Notes: a model not told the origin generated them from the sequence alone. A stretch of 64,000 bases of DNA from Bifidobacterium pullorum subsp. gallinarum (GCF_000741215.1 NZ_JGYX01000001.1:124001-188000), one strand, 5' to 3'. Positions 29,175 to 39,295 are shown, numbered from the stretch's first letter. Made by a program: numbers and translations.

Positions 29175-30272
29175 ATGACACAGTCACGACGCATGCTGGT
29201 ACTGCGTGCCGTCGTCGAGGACTACATCCGCTCTCAAGAACCCGTCGGCTCCTCGGCGGTGGCCCACAACCACGACCTGGGCGTCAGCTCCGCAACCATC
29301 CGCAACGACATGGCCGCCCTGGAGGACGAGGGGTACCTCACCCAGCCCCACACGTCCGCCGGCCGCATCCCCACCGAGAAGGGCTACCGGTACTTCGTGG
29401 ACCGGCTGGCCACCATCGCCCCGATCTCCGAAGCACAGCGCCGCGGCATCAACAGCTTCCTGTCCGGATCGGTCAGCCTGGAGGACACCCTGCACCGCGC
29501 GGCACGGCTGCTGGCCCAGATCACCGGGCAGGTCGCCGTGGTCGCCTCCCCGTCGCTGTCCAAATCCACGTTGCGACATGTCGAGATCGTCCCCGTGTCC
29601 ATGTCCGCACTGCTGGCGGTGGTCATCACCGATACCGGACGCGTGGCCCAGCACCTGCTCTCCATGGGCGTCATGCCCCGCACCGACGAACTCTCCCGGT
29701 TCTGCACGCGGGTCAACGCCGTCTGCGACGGGCAGACGCTGGCGCAGGCCGCACGTATCACGCGGGACATGATCACCGACCCGCAATGGCAGCCGATGCG
29801 GCAGCTGGCCGAATCGCTGGCGGGGGCGTTCGCCTCGATGGCCGATGACGAACGGACCAGCGAGCTGTACATGGCAGGCACGTCCCGGCTGGCGCACCAG
29901 CGGCCCCTGGCCGATCTGGCCCCGCTGTTCGACGCGCTGGAGGAACAGGTCGTCCTGATGAAACTGATGAGCGCCCTCAGCGAGGAGGTGGACGAGAACG
30001 GCGTCAGTGTGGCCATCGGCTCCGAGACACATACGCCGGGGCTGCTGCACGCCTCGGTGGTGACCAGCGGATACGGCCGCATCGACACGGCGGCGGGGGA
30101 GCCGGACGCGGACGGCACCGCCGAGCGCCCCGAGGGATCCGAGCCCGTGGCGTTCGTGGGATCCATCGGCCCCACGCATATGGATTACGCCACCACCATG
30201 GCCGCGGTCCGCGCCGTGGCCCGGTACCTCACCGCGTTCCTGGCCCATGACGGCCCCGCGACGCACTCCTGA
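29175..30272 (+). CDS. hrcA: Heat-inducible transcription repressor HrcA
   Basis: 365 residues. It has an N-terminal winged HTH ([40 protein letters not shown], split here only for description), then GAF-like dimerisation and inserted domains. HrcA represses heat-shock genes through CIRCE and usually needs GroE to fold. The ATG at 29175 has CAAGGAGG upstream; the earlier in-frame ATG at 29031 would place CIRCE inside the gene. dnaJ follows after 53 bases, the standard actinobacterial hrcA-dnaJ2 pair. Confidence 0.95.
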   Translation: MTQSRRMLVLRAVVEDYIRSQEPVGSSAVAHNHDLGVSSATIRNDMAALEDEGYLTQPHTSAGRIPTEKGYRYFVDRLATIAPISEAQRRGINSFLSGSVSLEDTLHRAARLLAQITGQVAVVASPSLSKSTLRHVEIVPVSMSALLAVVITDTGRVAQHLLSMGVMPRTDELSRFCTRVNAVCDGQTLAQAARITRDMITDPQWQPMRQLAESLAGAFASMADDERTSELYMAGTSRLAHQRPLADLAPLFDALEEQVVLMKLMSALSEEVDENGVSVAIGSETHTPGLLHASVVTSGYGRIDTAAGEPDADGTAERPEGSEPVAFVGSIGPTHMDYATTMAAVRAVARYLTAFLAHDGPATHS

Positions 30273-30325
30273 CCCAGCCTTATGGCACAATGACTCGCGA
30301 ACATCCAACACGAAGGAACGAACCA

Positions 30326-31468
30326 GTGGCAGACTACTACGAAGTATTGGGCGTGGACCGATCGGCCAGCGATGACGACATCAAGAAGGCCTATCGCAAG
30401 ATGAGCCGCAAGTACCATCCCGACCTTGCCGGCCCGGAATTCGAGGAGCAGTATAAAGAGGTCAACAACGCCTACGAGGTGCTCTCCGACCCCGAGAAAC
30501 GACGTATGTACGACGCCGGAGTCGACCCGAACAATCCCAACGCCGGCGGATTCGGCGGCGGATTCGGTATGGGCGACATGGGCGATATCTTCGGCCAGTT
30601 CTTCGGCGGCGCGTTCGGTGGCGGCGGCCAGGGGCCGATCCCGCGCACCCAGCCCGGACGCGATGCGCTGGCCAGCGCGTCGGTGGACCTGAAAACCGTG
30701 GTGTTCGGCGGCACCGCGCATGTGAAGATCAACACGTTCGGACTGTGCCAGGAGTGCGGCGGTTCCGGTGCCGTCGGCGGCGCCCAGCCCGCCACCTGCC
30801 CGGACTGCCACGGACAGGGATACATGCAGAAGGTCGTGCGCACGATGCTCGGCCAGATGATGACCTCGGCCCCGTGCGAGCGCTGCGAGGGCCACGGCAC
30901 GATCATCCCCAACCCCTGCCCCTCGTGCATGGGCCACGGCCGTGTGCGCACCACCCGCACCGTCGGCGTGACGATCCCCGCGGGCATCAGCGACAATTCA
31001 CGGCTGCGCCTGGCCAACCAGGGCGAGGTCGGCGAAGGCGGCGGCGCCGCCGGCGACCTGTATATCGACGTGCGGATCAAGGCCGACAAGCAGTACACGC
31101 GCAACGGCGACGACCTGCACTGCTGGATTCAGGTGCCGATGACCTGGGCCGTGCTGGGGCACGATCTGCAGATCGAGACCTTCGACGGCGCGAAGAACGT
31201 CACGATTCCCGCCGGGTGCCAGCCGGAGGACACGGTGACACTCAAGGGACTCGGCGTTACACGGCTGCGGTCCAATGGCGAGCGCGGCGATCTGGTGGCC
31301 CATGTGGCGGTGCGCATCCCCACCAAGCTCAGCGACGAGGAGCGCGACCTGATCGAGCGGTTCGAGGCCAGCCATGACGCGGACGCCACGCATGTGGCGC
31401 AGAGCTCGCGGCCGACCGCCGGCGCGAAGAAGGGCTTCTTCTCCAAGCTCAAGGACGCGTTGAGCTGA
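30326..31468 (+). CDS. dnaJ: Chaperone DnaJ (second, hrcA-linked type)
   Basis: 380 residues. The J domain (1-70) holds the HPD motif in KYHPDLAG. A Gly/Phe-rich stretch (about 70-110) is followed by four zinc motifs, [24 protein letters not shown] and CPSCMGHG (about 145-215), and the C-terminal substrate-binding domains. It stimulates DnaK ATPase. The GTG at 30326 follows GAAGGAACGAACCA and starts exactly at the conserved DYYEVLGV. Co-transcribed with hrcA. Confidence 0.96.
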   Translation: MADYYEVLGVDRSASDDDIKKAYRKMSRKYHPDLAGPEFEEQYKEVNNAYEVLSDPEKRRMYDAGVDPNNPNAGGFGGGFGMGDMGDIFGQFFGGAFGGGGQGPIPRTQPGRDALASASVDLKTVVFGGTAHVKINTFGLCQECGGSGAVGGAQPATCPDCHGQGYMQKVVRTMLGQMMTSAPCERCEGHGTIIPNPCPSCMGHGRVRTTRTVGVTIPAGISDNSRLRLANQGEVGEGGGAAGDLYIDVRIKADKQYTRNGDDLHCWIQVPMTWAVLGHDLQIETFDGAKNVTIPAGCQPEDTVTLKGLGVTRLRSNGERGDLVAHVAVRIPTKLSDEERDLIERFEASHDADATHVAQSSRPTAGAKKGFFSKLKDALS

Positions 31469-31478
31469 AACATTATAG

Positions 31479-31540
31479 ACGCCCGGCCTGGCCGGCCTCG
31501 TCGGACTTGATCCGCATCGATGGCCGGCCAGGCCGGGCGT
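31479..31540. terminator. 19-bp inverted repeat between convergent genes
   Basis: Perfect arms at 31479-31497 and 31522-31540 (ACGCCCGGCCTGGCCGGCC and its complement) with a 24-base loop, then TTTCTT. It terminates dnaJ and probably also the opposing kinase-like gene. Confidence 0.85.
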
Positions 31541-31558
31541 TTCTTATATCTGTATCTC

Positions 31559-32359
31559 TCAGCGAAGCGTGGACAGCAGCGACCGGCACATCGACCGGTA
31601 TTCGCTTACGTACCCACCGCCAAAGAACACGCAGTGACCGGCGATCGGGTACAGCTGCCACAGCGTGCGGCGCTCCAGATACCCGGCCTTCAACGGGTGC
31701 ACGGACTGGTATCCCTCCAGGATCTCGGTCAGATACGTCATCCCGAACAGATGCAGCATCGCCAGGTCCTCCTCGCGGTGCCCGCCGTGCGCGGCCGGGT
31801 CGATCAGCACGGCCTCACAGGTGCCCGAATCGTCCGTCCACATCACATTGCCGCTCCACAGGTCGCCGTGGACGCGTGCGGGCCTGTCATCGGCCGCACG
31901 CCCCAACAGCTGCGGCAGCGCGTTGATGACGCGTTCGGTCAGATCACGGTCGGTGCGGTCGAGTTCGCCACGGGCAACGCCAAGCTCCACCATGGGGCGC
32001 AAACGACCTTCGGCCAGATACGTGGCAGCGTCGGTCCAGGTTCCCGTATCCATCGGCACCGGATCCTGCAACGGTCCGAAATAGCAGGTCCCCTCATACC
32101 CGTCCGGTGCCGAACCGAAATACGCCGCACCCGCGTCATGCATCCGGGCTAGTGCGGCGCCGAACGCATAAGCCGCCTCACGCGTGGGCGCACAGGACGA
32201 CACACGTTCGATGTCCAGATATCCGTCGCCCCAGCCGTATACGTCCACCACGCGCGGACCGCCCTGCGCATGGGCTTCCCCAAGCCATTGCAAGCCACGG
32301 CCCTCGCATTCGAAGAACCCCTTCGGGCTGAACATCCTGCTCTTGTGATACGTGGACAT
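31559..32359 (-). CDS. Fructosamine kinase family protein
   Basis: 266 residues, with an aminoglycoside/fructosamine-3-kinase fold. The catalytic motif is VHGDLWSGNV (about 163) and the metal/ATP motif LIDPAAHGGHREEDLAM (about 185). The N-terminus (KSRMFSPKGFFECEGRGLQWL) matches bacterial members such as YniA. Related enzymes phosphorylate ketoamines formed by glycation, marking them for removal. The actual substrate here is unknown. The ATG is at 32359; no adjacent gene on this strand. Confidence 0.88.
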   Translation of the reverse strand: MSTYHKSRMFSPKGFFECEGRGLQWLGEAHAQGGPRVVDVYGWGDGYLDIERVSSCAPTREAAYAFGAALARMHDAGAAYFGSAPDGYEGTCYFGPLQDPVPMDTGTWTDAATYLAEGRLRPMVELGVARGELDRTDRDLTERVINALPQLLGRAADDRPARVHGDLWSGNVMWTDDSGTCEAVLIDPAAHGGHREEDLAMLHLFGMTYLTEILEGYQSVHPLKAGYLERRTLWQLYPIAGHCVFFGGGYVSEYRSMCRSLLSTLR

Positions 32360-32535
32360 GTCTCTGCCGCCTTTCCGTCAGCCGCCGTCAGCCGGTATCA
32401 AGCTGCGGCCCTCCGAATCCGAATGACCACCATTGTGTGCTCGCTGCCCGACATCATGCCCGCCCCGGTCTGTCGCGTCCTAGCGCTAGGGTGGTGTGTT
32501 GGCATTGCTGATTACACCATGGAGTATGAGGGACT

Positions 32536-33417
32536 ATGAATTTCTTCGAAGCGATTGTGCTGGGCCTAGTGCAGGCGTTGACCGAGTATCTGCCGGTCTC
32601 CTCCAGCGCCCATATCCGCATCCTCGGCGATCTGATGTTGGGATCGGATCCGGGAGCGGCGTTCACCGCCATCATCCAGCTGGGTACCGAACTGGCCGTG
32701 CTGCTGTATTTCCGCAGGGACATCATCAACATCCTGTCGGCCTGGTTCCGTTGCCTGTTCGGGCGTGAGGGATCCGACTGGCGCTCCCGCATGGGTGCCG
32801 GGAACAAGGACGCGCGGCTGGGCTGGTACATCATCCTAGGCACCCTGCCGATTCTGGTCTGCGGCCTGCTGTTCAAGGACATGATCGAGACCACGCTGCG
32901 CAATCTGTGGATCACCGTGACCGTGCTGCTGGTGTTCGGCGTGCTGCTGTGGATCGTGGATGCCAGGTCGCGTCAAGTCAAGACGATGGAGGAGATGACC
33001 GCCAAGGATGCGTTCATCTTCGGTCTGGGCCAGATGCTGGCGCTGATTCCGGGCGTCTCGCGTTCCGGCGGCACGATCACCGTGGGCCGTGCGATGGGCT
33101 ACACCCGTGAGGCCGCGGTGCGCGTCAGCTTCCTGATGGCGATTCCCGCAGTGTTCGGGGCGGGCATTCTGGAGACGGTCAGCGCGATCAAGGACATCAA
33201 CGAAGGCAACGCGGGCATGTTCCCGGGCTGGGGGCCGACCATTGTGGCGGCGATCGTGAGCTTCGTCGTCGGATATATCGTGATCATCGGTTTCCTGAAG
33301 TTCGTGTCCACGTTCTCGTACAAGGCGTTCGCGATCTACCGCATCGCGCTGGCCGTGGTGGTGGCGATCCTGCTGATCGCCGGCGTGCTGCCTCCCATCG
33401 AGGCCGCCGTGGCCTGA
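32536..33417 (+). CDS. uppP: Undecaprenyl-diphosphatase UppP (BacA)
   Basis: 293 residues and about seven TM segments. It recycles undecaprenyl diphosphate to the monophosphate carrier for peptidoglycan and confers bacitracin tolerance. Active-site motifs are the first EYLPVSSSAH (about 16-26) with the preceding Glu, and PGVSRSGGTI (about 172). The ATG at 32536 has a weak ATGAGGG upstream. It stands alone, ending at a bidirectional terminator. Confidence 0.95.
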   Translation: MNFFEAIVLGLVQALTEYLPVSSSAHIRILGDLMLGSDPGAAFTAIIQLGTELAVLLYFRRDIINILSAWFRCLFGREGSDWRSRMGAGNKDARLGWYIILGTLPILVCGLLFKDMIETTLRNLWITVTVLLVFGVLLWIVDARSRQVKTMEEMTAKDAFIFGLGQMLALIPGVSRSGGTITVGRAMGYTREAAVRVSFLMAIPAVFGAGILETVSAIKDINEGNAGMFPGWGPTIVAAIVSFVVGYIVIIGFLKFVSTFSYKAFAIYRIALAVVVAILLIAGVLPPIEAAVA

Positions 33418-33453
33418 TCTGCGTTCTGCCGCCGCACGCCGTTCGCGGCACAG

Positions 33454-33502
33454 TATGGCGATGGCCGTGCACGTTTATCCAACGTGCACGGCCATCGTCA
33501 TA
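33454..33502. terminator. 22-bp inverted repeat, bidirectional terminator
   Basis: TATGGCGATGGCCGTGCACG-TT and its complement at 33481-33502 (one mismatch) with a five-base loop, between convergent uppP and the PAC2 gene. Confidence 0.75.
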
Positions 33503-33572
33503 TTCCTCGAATCGTATGGTTCGAGATCGCCGTTCAGGGCCGTCGAGGCAGCGCCGTTGAGACAAACCCCAG

Positions 33573-34409
33573 TCAGGCGGGGGAGTTGCCGCAATCCTTG
33601 AGGAACTCCTCGGCCTCCTTCACCAGCTGCTCGGCCTGCGGGGCGTTGAACGGCGGCATGTCCTGCGCGGGTGATTCACCGTCGTAGGCGCGTTCCAGCT
33701 CCTTCACGTAGGCGTTGAGGTCGTCGTTGCACCGCATCAACGCCGCCGCCTTGCCACGCCACCGTTCGGCCTTCCCGACCAACGCGCCGCCGTCCAGCGA
33801 GACCCCCAGCGCCATGGACAGATGGTCCAGCAGCCTCAGCGTGGCGGGGGCGCATTCGTCGCAGCCCAGGTACTGCGGGATCGACACCCACATCGACGTG
33901 GTGTCGTATCCGTCCTCGCAGGCCATGGCGTCCAGGATAGTGGGGATGCCGACGGGCCCGTTGTACTCCTGGTCCATGCTGCACTGGCAGGTGCTGTCCG
34001 AGACGTCCACCGGCAACGGCCTGGTGTGCGGGCAGTCGGCGAACATGGCGCCCAGCGTGATGATGCGGTCCACTTCGAACTCCTCGGCCACATGCAGGCT
34101 TTCCCGGCAGTATTCCAGCCACCGGTAGTTGGGCTCCGGCGCTATCTGCGCCAGCACATGCAGCTCGGGGGTGATCGTGATGTCATAGAACGTGGTCTGG
34201 GGCCAGAGAATGCGCCTACGGCCCTGGATGTTGCAGGTGATGGGCCGGGCGACCTGATAGTCGTAGTACCCGTCGCACCGGATATGGCGCACCTCAGTGG
34301 ACTCGTACGTCGCCACCAGGTGACGGATCACATCGGTGGCCGATTGACAGGCGTCGTTCCACCCCTCGAAAGCCGCCAGCAGGACGGTCGTTCTCCGCGC
34401 TTCACTCAT
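33573..34409 (-). CDS. PAC2 family protein
   Basis: 278 residues. The PAC2 pattern is visible from the N-terminus (LLAAFEGWNDACQSATDVIRHL) through the conserved core (RIITLGAMFAD, GPVGIPTIL, and SMWVSIPQYL). The C-terminal part (ALMRCNDDLNAYVKELE) is typical of actinobacterial members. The name comes from proteasome assembly chaperones, but the bacterial role is not established. Stand-alone here. The ATG at 34409 has only a weak GAAG ribosome site. Confidence 0.9.
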   Translation of the reverse strand: MSEARRTTVLLAAFEGWNDACQSATDVIRHLVATYESTEVRHIRCDGYYDYQVARPITCNIQGRRRILWPQTTFYDITITPELHVLAQIAPEPNYRWLEYCRESLHVAEEFEVDRIITLGAMFADCPHTRPLPVDVSDSTCQCSMDQEYNGPVGIPTILDAMACEDGYDTTSMWVSIPQYLGCDECAPATLRLLDHLSMALGVSLDGGALVGKAERWRGKAAALMRCNDDLNAYVKELERAYDGESPAQDMPPFNAPQAEQLVKEAEEFLKDCGNSPA

Positions 34410-34775
34410 ACTTCATAATCTAACGTGCCATCCGTCCCTGCGGTAACCGCTTTGCCATCGGTGAAGACCATCCGCCATGGCCTGGACCTTGTCCCACAGG
34501 CGCAAGACGCGTGCATCGCCGGCGCCGACGGTGCGTATGCGTTCAACATGACCGCGGATCACGTCTGGCCGCCGTCGCCTGTCGGCCACCGGATGCGCGT
34601 CGAAGGCCCACACGCATGTCAGATATTCAGATACATGCCGAAGGTCCTCAAAACGTTGCAATTCCAACGAAAAGACGCACACGACACGCACGCGACACGC
34701 TGATTTTGCAAATCACACGATTGTCGTTATAGTAGTTACTCGTGCTCAGGCGGCGGGAACGCTGCGGAGAGCATC
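34410..34775. other. Intergenic stretch before the tRNA cluster
   Basis: No convincing gene. Two overlapping 92-codon frames on opposite strands (34413-34691 minus, 34425-34703 plus) lack ribosome sites and any recognisable motif. The last 70 bases are AT-richer and hold the tRNA promoter at 34706-34733. Confidence 0.6.
34706..34733 (+). promoter_or_regulatory. Promoter of the tRNA cluster
   Basis: TTGCAA (34706-34711), 16 bases, TATAGT (34728-34733), about 40 bases before the first tRNA. A good housekeeping-type promoter. Confidence 0.7.
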
Positions 34776-34848
34776 GCGGACATAGCTTAGTTGGTAAAGC
34801 GCAACCTTGCCAAGGTTGAGACCGCGGGTTCGAGTCCCGTTGTCCGCT
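34776..34848 (+). tRNA. tRNA-Gly (GCC), copy 1
   Basis: The acceptor GCGGACA pairs with TGTCCGC, the anticodon loop is TTGCCAA (GCC) and the T-arm contains GGTTCGAGTCC. CCA is not encoded. Identical to 35203-35275. Confidence 0.97.
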
Positions 34849-34877
34849 CTAAGGTCCGAAGAGTTGACGACCTTTAC

Positions 34878-34948
34878 GGTGGGTTAGCCAAGCGGTTAGG
34901 CAGCGGCCTGCAAAGCCGTATAGACGAGTTCGACTCTCGTACCCACCT
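34878..34948 (+). tRNA. tRNA-Cys (GCA)
   Basis: The acceptor GGTGGGT pairs with ACCCACC, the anticodon loop is CTGCAAA (GCA) and the T-loop is GTTCGACTC. Confidence 0.97.
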
Positions 34949-34988
34949 CTCGGTGGCGGGCGCAAGTCCGTCGGCGAGACGCAGACCC

Positions 34989-35060
34989 GGGCGGTTGGCG
35001 CAGTGGTAGCGCACTTCCCTGACACGGAAGGGGTCACAAGTTCGAATCTTGTATCGCCCA
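34989..35060 (+). tRNA. tRNA-Val (GAC), copy 1
   Basis: The acceptor GGGCGGT pairs with ATCGCCC (one G-U), and the anticodon loop CTGACAC gives GAC. Identical to 35324-35395. Confidence 0.97.
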
Positions 35061-35096
35061 CTCACGGAGGGGACTCCGTATAACTGAAGAGATTAC

Positions 35097-35169
35097 GGGT
35101 GATTGGCGCAGCGGCTAGCGCACTTCCTTCACACGGAAGGGGTCGTAGGTTCGATTCCTACATCACCCA
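35097..35169 (+). tRNA. tRNA-Val (CAC)
   Basis: The acceptor GGGTGAT pairs with ATCACCC, and the anticodon loop TTCACAC gives CAC. Anticodon stem CTTCC/GGAAG is shared with the GAC isoacceptors. Confidence 0.96.
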
Positions 35170-35202
35170 CTGGGCTCCCACTTCTCACGGTGGGAATCCT
35201 TT

Positions 35203-35275
35203 GCGGACATAGCTTAGTTGGTAAAGCGCAACCTTGCCAAGGTTGAGACCGCGGGTTCGAGTCCCGTTGTCCGCT
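35203..35275 (+). tRNA. tRNA-Gly (GCC), copy 2
   Basis: Same 73 bases as 34776-34848. A terminator hairpin follows at once. Confidence 0.97.
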
Positions 35276-35285
35276 CCATGATTGG

Positions 35286-35315
35286 CCGTCATGCCTGATG
35301 GTATGGCGGTTTTTT
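35286..35315 (+). terminator. Terminator inside the tRNA cluster
   Basis: CCGTCATGCC-TGAT-GGTATGGCGG followed by TTTTTT, between the second tRNA-Gly and the last tRNA-Val. The last tRNA therefore depends on read-through or its own promoter. Confidence 0.88.
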
Positions 35316-35323
35316 CATGCCCC

Positions 35324-35395
35324 GGGCGGTTGGCGCAGTGGTAGCGCACTTCCCTGACACGGAAGGGGTCACAAGTTCGAATCTTGTATCGCCCA
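35324..35395 (+). tRNA. tRNA-Val (GAC), copy 2
   Basis: Same 72 bases as 34989-35060. It begins nine bases after the T-run of the preceding terminator. Confidence 0.96.
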
Positions 35396-35675
35396 CCCAC
35401 ATCCTTCCCGATTCTCCGACACGGCGGTCATCCGAACGGCACCAGCCATCCGTCTCACGCCGCCATACCCAACCCCGACCAACGCCGAGGCCCAGGTTCC
35501 GACACCATACGCACCGCGGAGATCATCGGACAGAACCATACCAACATGACGTCGGAACGCGACAGGCCGCCCCGGGACATGCCTTGTCGCACGCGCCCCC
35601 TATCGTGTGTGCTGTCAACACCACAGTCCAGGTCTGCACATTGGTACCGCGGACCCCGATAGCAAAGGACATCCC

Positions 35676-37733
35676 ATGGCTGAACAAACCATCTCCATCA
35701 CGATCAACGACGAACGGAAGGAGGTGGATGCAAGCCTCACCGGAACCGACCTGTTCGCCGAGAACAAGGACATCATCGCCGTGCGTCTGAACGGCGAACC
35801 CCGCGACCTGTACACGCCGCTGCACGACGGCGACGTGGTCGAACCGATCACCCTCGACAGCGAGGATGGTCTGGCCATCATGCGCCACTCGGCCACGCAT
35901 GTCATGGCCCAGGCGGTCCAGGAGATCCGCCCGGACGCCAAGCTGGGCATCGGTCCGGTCATCAAGAACGGCTTCTACTACGACTTCGACGTCAAGGATC
36001 CGTTCACCCCGGAGGATCTCAAGGAGATCGAGAAGCGCATGCAGCGGATCATCAAGTCCGCGCAGTCGTTCCGCCGCCGCACGGTGACCGAGGATGAGGC
36101 GCGCGCCGAGGAGGCCGACCAGCCGTACAAGCTCGAACTGATCGGAGACAAGGAGGCCGCGCTCGACCCCGAGGCCGCCACCGAGGTCAGCCAGGCCGAG
36201 CTGAGCATGTACGACAATGTGGACCGCGAGGGCAACACCGTCTGGAAGGACCTGTGCCGCGGCCCGCACCTGCCGAACACCCGCTTCATCAAGGCCTTCA
36301 AGCTGGAGCGCGTGGCAGCCGCCTACTGGCGCGGCTCCGAGAAGAACCCGATGCTGCAGCGCATCTACGGCACCGCGTGGGCCAGCAAGGACGACCTGAA
36401 GTCCTACATGCAGCGCATGGAGGAGGCCGCCAAGCGCGACCACCGCAAGCTGGGCCAGGAGATGGACCTGTTCTCCTTCCCCGAGGAGCTGGGCCCGGGT
36501 CTGGCCGTGTTCCATCCGAAGGGCGCGGCGATCATCAACGCCATGCAGGACTACTCGCGCGAGATGCACCGCAAGCACCACTACAGCTTCGTGCAGACCC
36601 CGCACATCACCAAGGGCCATCTCTATGAGATCTCGGGTCACCTGCAGTGGTACAAGGACGGCATGTACCCGCCGATGCGCATCGACGAGGAAAAGGACGA
36701 GAACGGCAACATCGTCAAGCAGGGCTTCGACTACTACCTGAAGCCGATGAACTGCCCGATGCACAACCTGATCTTCCGTTCCCGTCAGCGCTCCTACCGC
36801 GAGCTGCCGCTGCGCCTGTTCGAGTTCGGCACGGTCTACCGCTACGAGAAGTCCGGCGTGGTGCACGGCCTGACCCGCGTGCGCGGCCTGACGCAGGATG
36901 ATTCGCATATCTACTGCACCCGCGAGCAGATGCGCGACGAGCTGAAGAACCTGCTGACCTTCGTGCTGAACCTGCTCAAGGACTTCGGCCTGAACGACTT
37001 CTACTTGGAGCTGTCCACCAAGGACGAGCACAAGTTCGTCGGCTCCGATGAGATCTGGGAGGAAGCCACCAACACGCTGGCTGAGGTGGCCAAGGAATCC
37101 GGGCTCGAACTCGTGGCCGATCCGGGCGGTGCCGCGTTCTACGGTCCGAAGATCTCCGTGCAGGCCCGTGACGCGATCGGCCGCACCTGGCAGGTCTCCA
37201 CGATCCAGCTGGACTTCAACCTGCCCGAGCGCTTCGGCTTGGAGTACATCGCCGCCGACGGCACGCACCAGCGTCCGGTGATGATCCACCGCGCGCTGTT
37301 CGGCTCGATCGAGCGTTTCTTCGCAATCCTGCTGGAGCACTACGCGGGCGCGTTCCCGGCGTGGCTGGCCCCGGTGCAGGTGCTCGGCATTCCGGTGGCC
37401 GACGAGTTCGCGCCGCATCTGGCCGGGTTCGTCAAGTCCCTGGAGGACGAGATGGTCCGCTGCGAGATCGACTACTCGGACGACCGCTTCGGCAAGAAGA
37501 TCCGCAACGCCTCGAAGTCCAAGGTGCCGTTCATCCTCATCGTCGGCGAGGAGGATATGTCCAAGAACGCGGTGAGCTTCCGCTTCCGCGACGGCAGCCA
37601 GCTCAACGGCGTGCCGGTGGATCAGGCCAGGGCCTGGATCCTGGAGGCCATCGCCAAGCGCGTCCAGATCAACACCGCGGACGATTTCAAGGCCGCGGTC
37701 GGCGAGCCGGTCGAAGCCGCCGACGCCGAGTGA
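35676..37733 (+). CDS. thrS: Threonyl-tRNA synthetase
   Basis: 685 residues. TGS domain at 1-65, the editing domain with [11 protein letters not shown] (about 70) and the class II catalytic core follow, then the anticodon-binding domain (about 565-665, [15 protein letters not shown]). The zinc ligand region reads KPMNCPMHN (about 358) and motif 2 is [14 protein letters not shown]. The ATG at 35676 follows CAAAGGA. No T-box or attenuator is evident in the 280-base leader, whose content is otherwise unremarkable. It starts a thrS-HIT-pgsA order also found in mycobacteria. Confidence 0.97.
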   Translation: MAEQTISITINDERKEVDASLTGTDLFAENKDIIAVRLNGEPRDLYTPLHDGDVVEPITLDSEDGLAIMRHSATHVMAQAVQEIRPDAKLGIGPVIKNGFYYDFDVKDPFTPEDLKEIEKRMQRIIKSAQSFRRRTVTEDEARAEEADQPYKLELIGDKEAALDPEAATEVSQAELSMYDNVDREGNTVWKDLCRGPHLPNTRFIKAFKLERVAAAYWRGSEKNPMLQRIYGTAWASKDDLKSYMQRMEEAAKRDHRKLGQEMDLFSFPEELGPGLAVFHPKGAAIINAMQDYSREMHRKHHYSFVQTPHITKGHLYEISGHLQWYKDGMYPPMRIDEEKDENGNIVKQGFDYYLKPMNCPMHNLIFRSRQRSYRELPLRLFEFGTVYRYEKSGVVHGLTRVRGLTQDDSHIYCTREQMRDELKNLLTFVLNLLKDFGLNDFYLELSTKDEHKFVGSDEIWEEATNTLAEVAKESGLELVADPGGAAFYGPKISVQARDAIGRTWQVSTIQLDFNLPERFGLEYIAADGTHQRPVMIHRALFGSIERFFAILLEHYAGAFPAWLAPVQVLGIPVADEFAPHLAGFVKSLEDEMVRCEIDYSDDRFGKKIRNASKSKVPFILIVGEEDMSKNAVSFRFRDGSQLNGVPVDQARAWILEAIAKRVQINTADDFKAAVGEPVEAADAE

Positions 37734-37759
37734 CGGCGTAACGCCAACGACTCGATGAC

Positions 37760-37792
37760 AACGGGGATGGAGCGGACTGTTCCATCCCCGTT
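37760..37792 (+). terminator. Terminator after thrS
   Basis: Perfect 12-bp stem AACGGGGATGGA / TCCATCCCCGTT with a nine-base loop; the T-tract is short (TTCCGTT). Confidence 0.75.
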
Positions 37793-37843
37793 CCGTTAGG
37801 CGTCGCCTACAATATGTGTTGGTGACCAGCGAAGGAGGCAATC

Positions 37844-38437
37844 ATGGTTGATGAGACGACGCGCGTGGACGACCCCGCGCAGTTCCCGCCGCAGGAGGAT
37901 ACGGTCGAGCGGTTGTGGACGCCGCAGCGCATGACCTACGTGCTGCGCAATGACGAAGGCAAGGTCACCAAACCCAAGACCAAGGAGTGCCCGTTCTGCG
38001 CGGGACCGAACAAGTCCGACGAGGACGGTCTGATCGCCTGGCGCGGCACGCATGTGTTCGCCATCATGAACCTGTACCCGTACAACGTGGGGCATCTGAT
38101 GATCTGCCCGTACCGCCACGTCAGTCTCATCACCGATCTGGACGACGCCGAGCTCTTCGAGTTCGAGAAGGCCACCACGCTGGCGATGACGGTAATGAAG
38201 GAGGTCTCGCACCCTGACGGCTGGAACATCGGCATCAACCAGGGCGAGGTGGCCGGCGCCGGCATCGCCGCACACCTGCATCAGCATGTGGTGCCGCGCT
38301 GGAACGGTGACGCGAACTTCATGCCGATCGTGGCGCAGACCCGCACGATGCCGATCCTGCTGTCCGACCAGCGCGCCGCCTACGCGCAGGCGTTCGATAG
38401 GCTGGCGGCCGACTTCGGTCTGCCGTCCGAGCACTGA
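37844..38437 (+). CDS. HIT family hydrolase (Ap4A phosphorylase-like)
   Basis: 197 residues. The HIT motif is HLHQHVVP (about 145), and a CPFC pair lies near residue 48 in a CPFCAGPNKSDEDGL block typical of actinobacterial members. The mycobacterial homologue at the same place (between thrS and pgsA) acts on diadenosine tetraphosphate. The ATG at 37844 has GAAGGAGG upstream. It is separated from thrS by a terminator. Confidence 0.92.
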   Translation: MVDETTRVDDPAQFPPQEDTVERLWTPQRMTYVLRNDEGKVTKPKTKECPFCAGPNKSDEDGLIAWRGTHVFAIMNLYPYNVGHLMICPYRHVSLITDLDDAELFEFEKATTLAMTVMKEVSHPDGWNIGINQGEVAGAGIAAHLHQHVVPRWNGDANFMPIVAQTRTMPILLSDQRAAYAQAFDRLAADFGLPSEH

Positions 38438-38569
38438 TTGCACGGATACCGGCGGCTGCCGATGGTACCGGCGGCCGTTGTACCGTACAACGGGTCGTTG
38501 ATGCGGATGCGATGCGGGAAACCGGCGTTGCCTGGTTTCGGCATGCGACTGATATGAGGAGGATATGCG

Positions 38570-39220
38570 GTGGAACGGTTCCGCAGCGGTTGGAAACGTA
38601 TCATTGAGCCGATTGCGCGACTGTGCGTAAGGCTGGGGATTAGTGCGAACGCCGTGACCGTGGTTGGTTCGGTACTGTCGATCCTGGTGGCGCTGCTGAC
38701 TGGTATGACCGGCTGGCTGTTCTGGGGCGCGTTCGTGCTGACGCTGCTGGTGCTGTTCGATTCGCTCGACGGTTCGGTGGCCGCGTTGTCGGGCGGCGGC
38801 ACACGGTTCGGCGCGTTCCTGGATTCCACGCTCGACCGCATCGCCGACTGGGCCACGCTGGCCGGCATCATCCTGTACGTCAACCTGCACAGCGATTTGT
38901 GGTACGACCCGACGGAGACGTCGTTCCCGGACTACATGACCCCGTACATCACCGGCGTCACGCTGTACGCGATCATGACCTCGTTCGTGACCTCCTACGC
39001 CCGCGCCCGCGCCGAATCGGTGGGTTGCGAGGCCAAGAACGGCGTGGCCACGCGCGCCGACCGTCTGACGATCATCCTGATCGGCATGGCGTTGACCGGG
39101 CTGACCGGGCAGATCGCCATCCTCGCCGTGGCGATGACGCTGCTGGCCGTGCTCGGCACCATCACCGTCGTCCAGCGCATCCTGGAGGTGCGCCGACAGA
39201 TGTCCCGAGCAGGGGAGTGA
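38570..39220 (+). CDS. Phosphatidylinositol-phosphate synthase-like CDP-alcohol phosphatidyltransferase
   Basis: 216 residues and about six TM segments. The family motif DxxDGxxAR-x8-GxxxDxxxD is present as DSLDGSVAA...GAFLDSTLD. All four Asp are kept, but the Arg is replaced by Ala. Actinobacterial homologues join CDP-diacylglycerol to inositol phosphate. The GTG at 38570 follows GAGGAGG. The position after thrS and HIT matches mycobacterial pgsA1, but the patA and pimA genes that follow there are absent. PI-phosphate synthase is the best guess; another head group is possible. Confidence 0.82.
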   Translation: MERFRSGWKRIIEPIARLCVRLGISANAVTVVGSVLSILVALLTGMTGWLFWGAFVLTLLVLFDSLDGSVAALSGGGTRFGAFLDSTLDRIADWATLAGIILYVNLHSDLWYDPTETSFPDYMTPYITGVTLYAIMTSFVTSYARARAESVGCEAKNGVATRADRLTIILIGMALTGLTGQIAILAVAMTLLAVLGTITVVQRILEVRRQMSRAGE

Positions 39221-39295
39221 TCCACGGGGCCGCCGCCCGGAGCACGGAACGGACGCCGGAGGATTCCGTATGCGTCAATGGGCGAAATCCGTACT

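Noticed and set aside
34413..34691. 92-codon minus-strand ORF just upstream of the PAC2 gene
   Set aside because: No ribosome site, no recognisable motif, and an equally long frame on the other strand; kept only as a note in the intergenic entry.
34874..35400. Minus-strand ORFs 34874-35065 and 35185-35400 containing GGRYKIRTCDPFRVREVR
   Set aside because: They are antisense translations of the tRNA-Val genes, a well-known spurious protein in databases.
35396..35675. T-box or other riboswitch before thrS
   Set aside because: No T-box bulge sequence, specifier loop or antiterminator could be made out.
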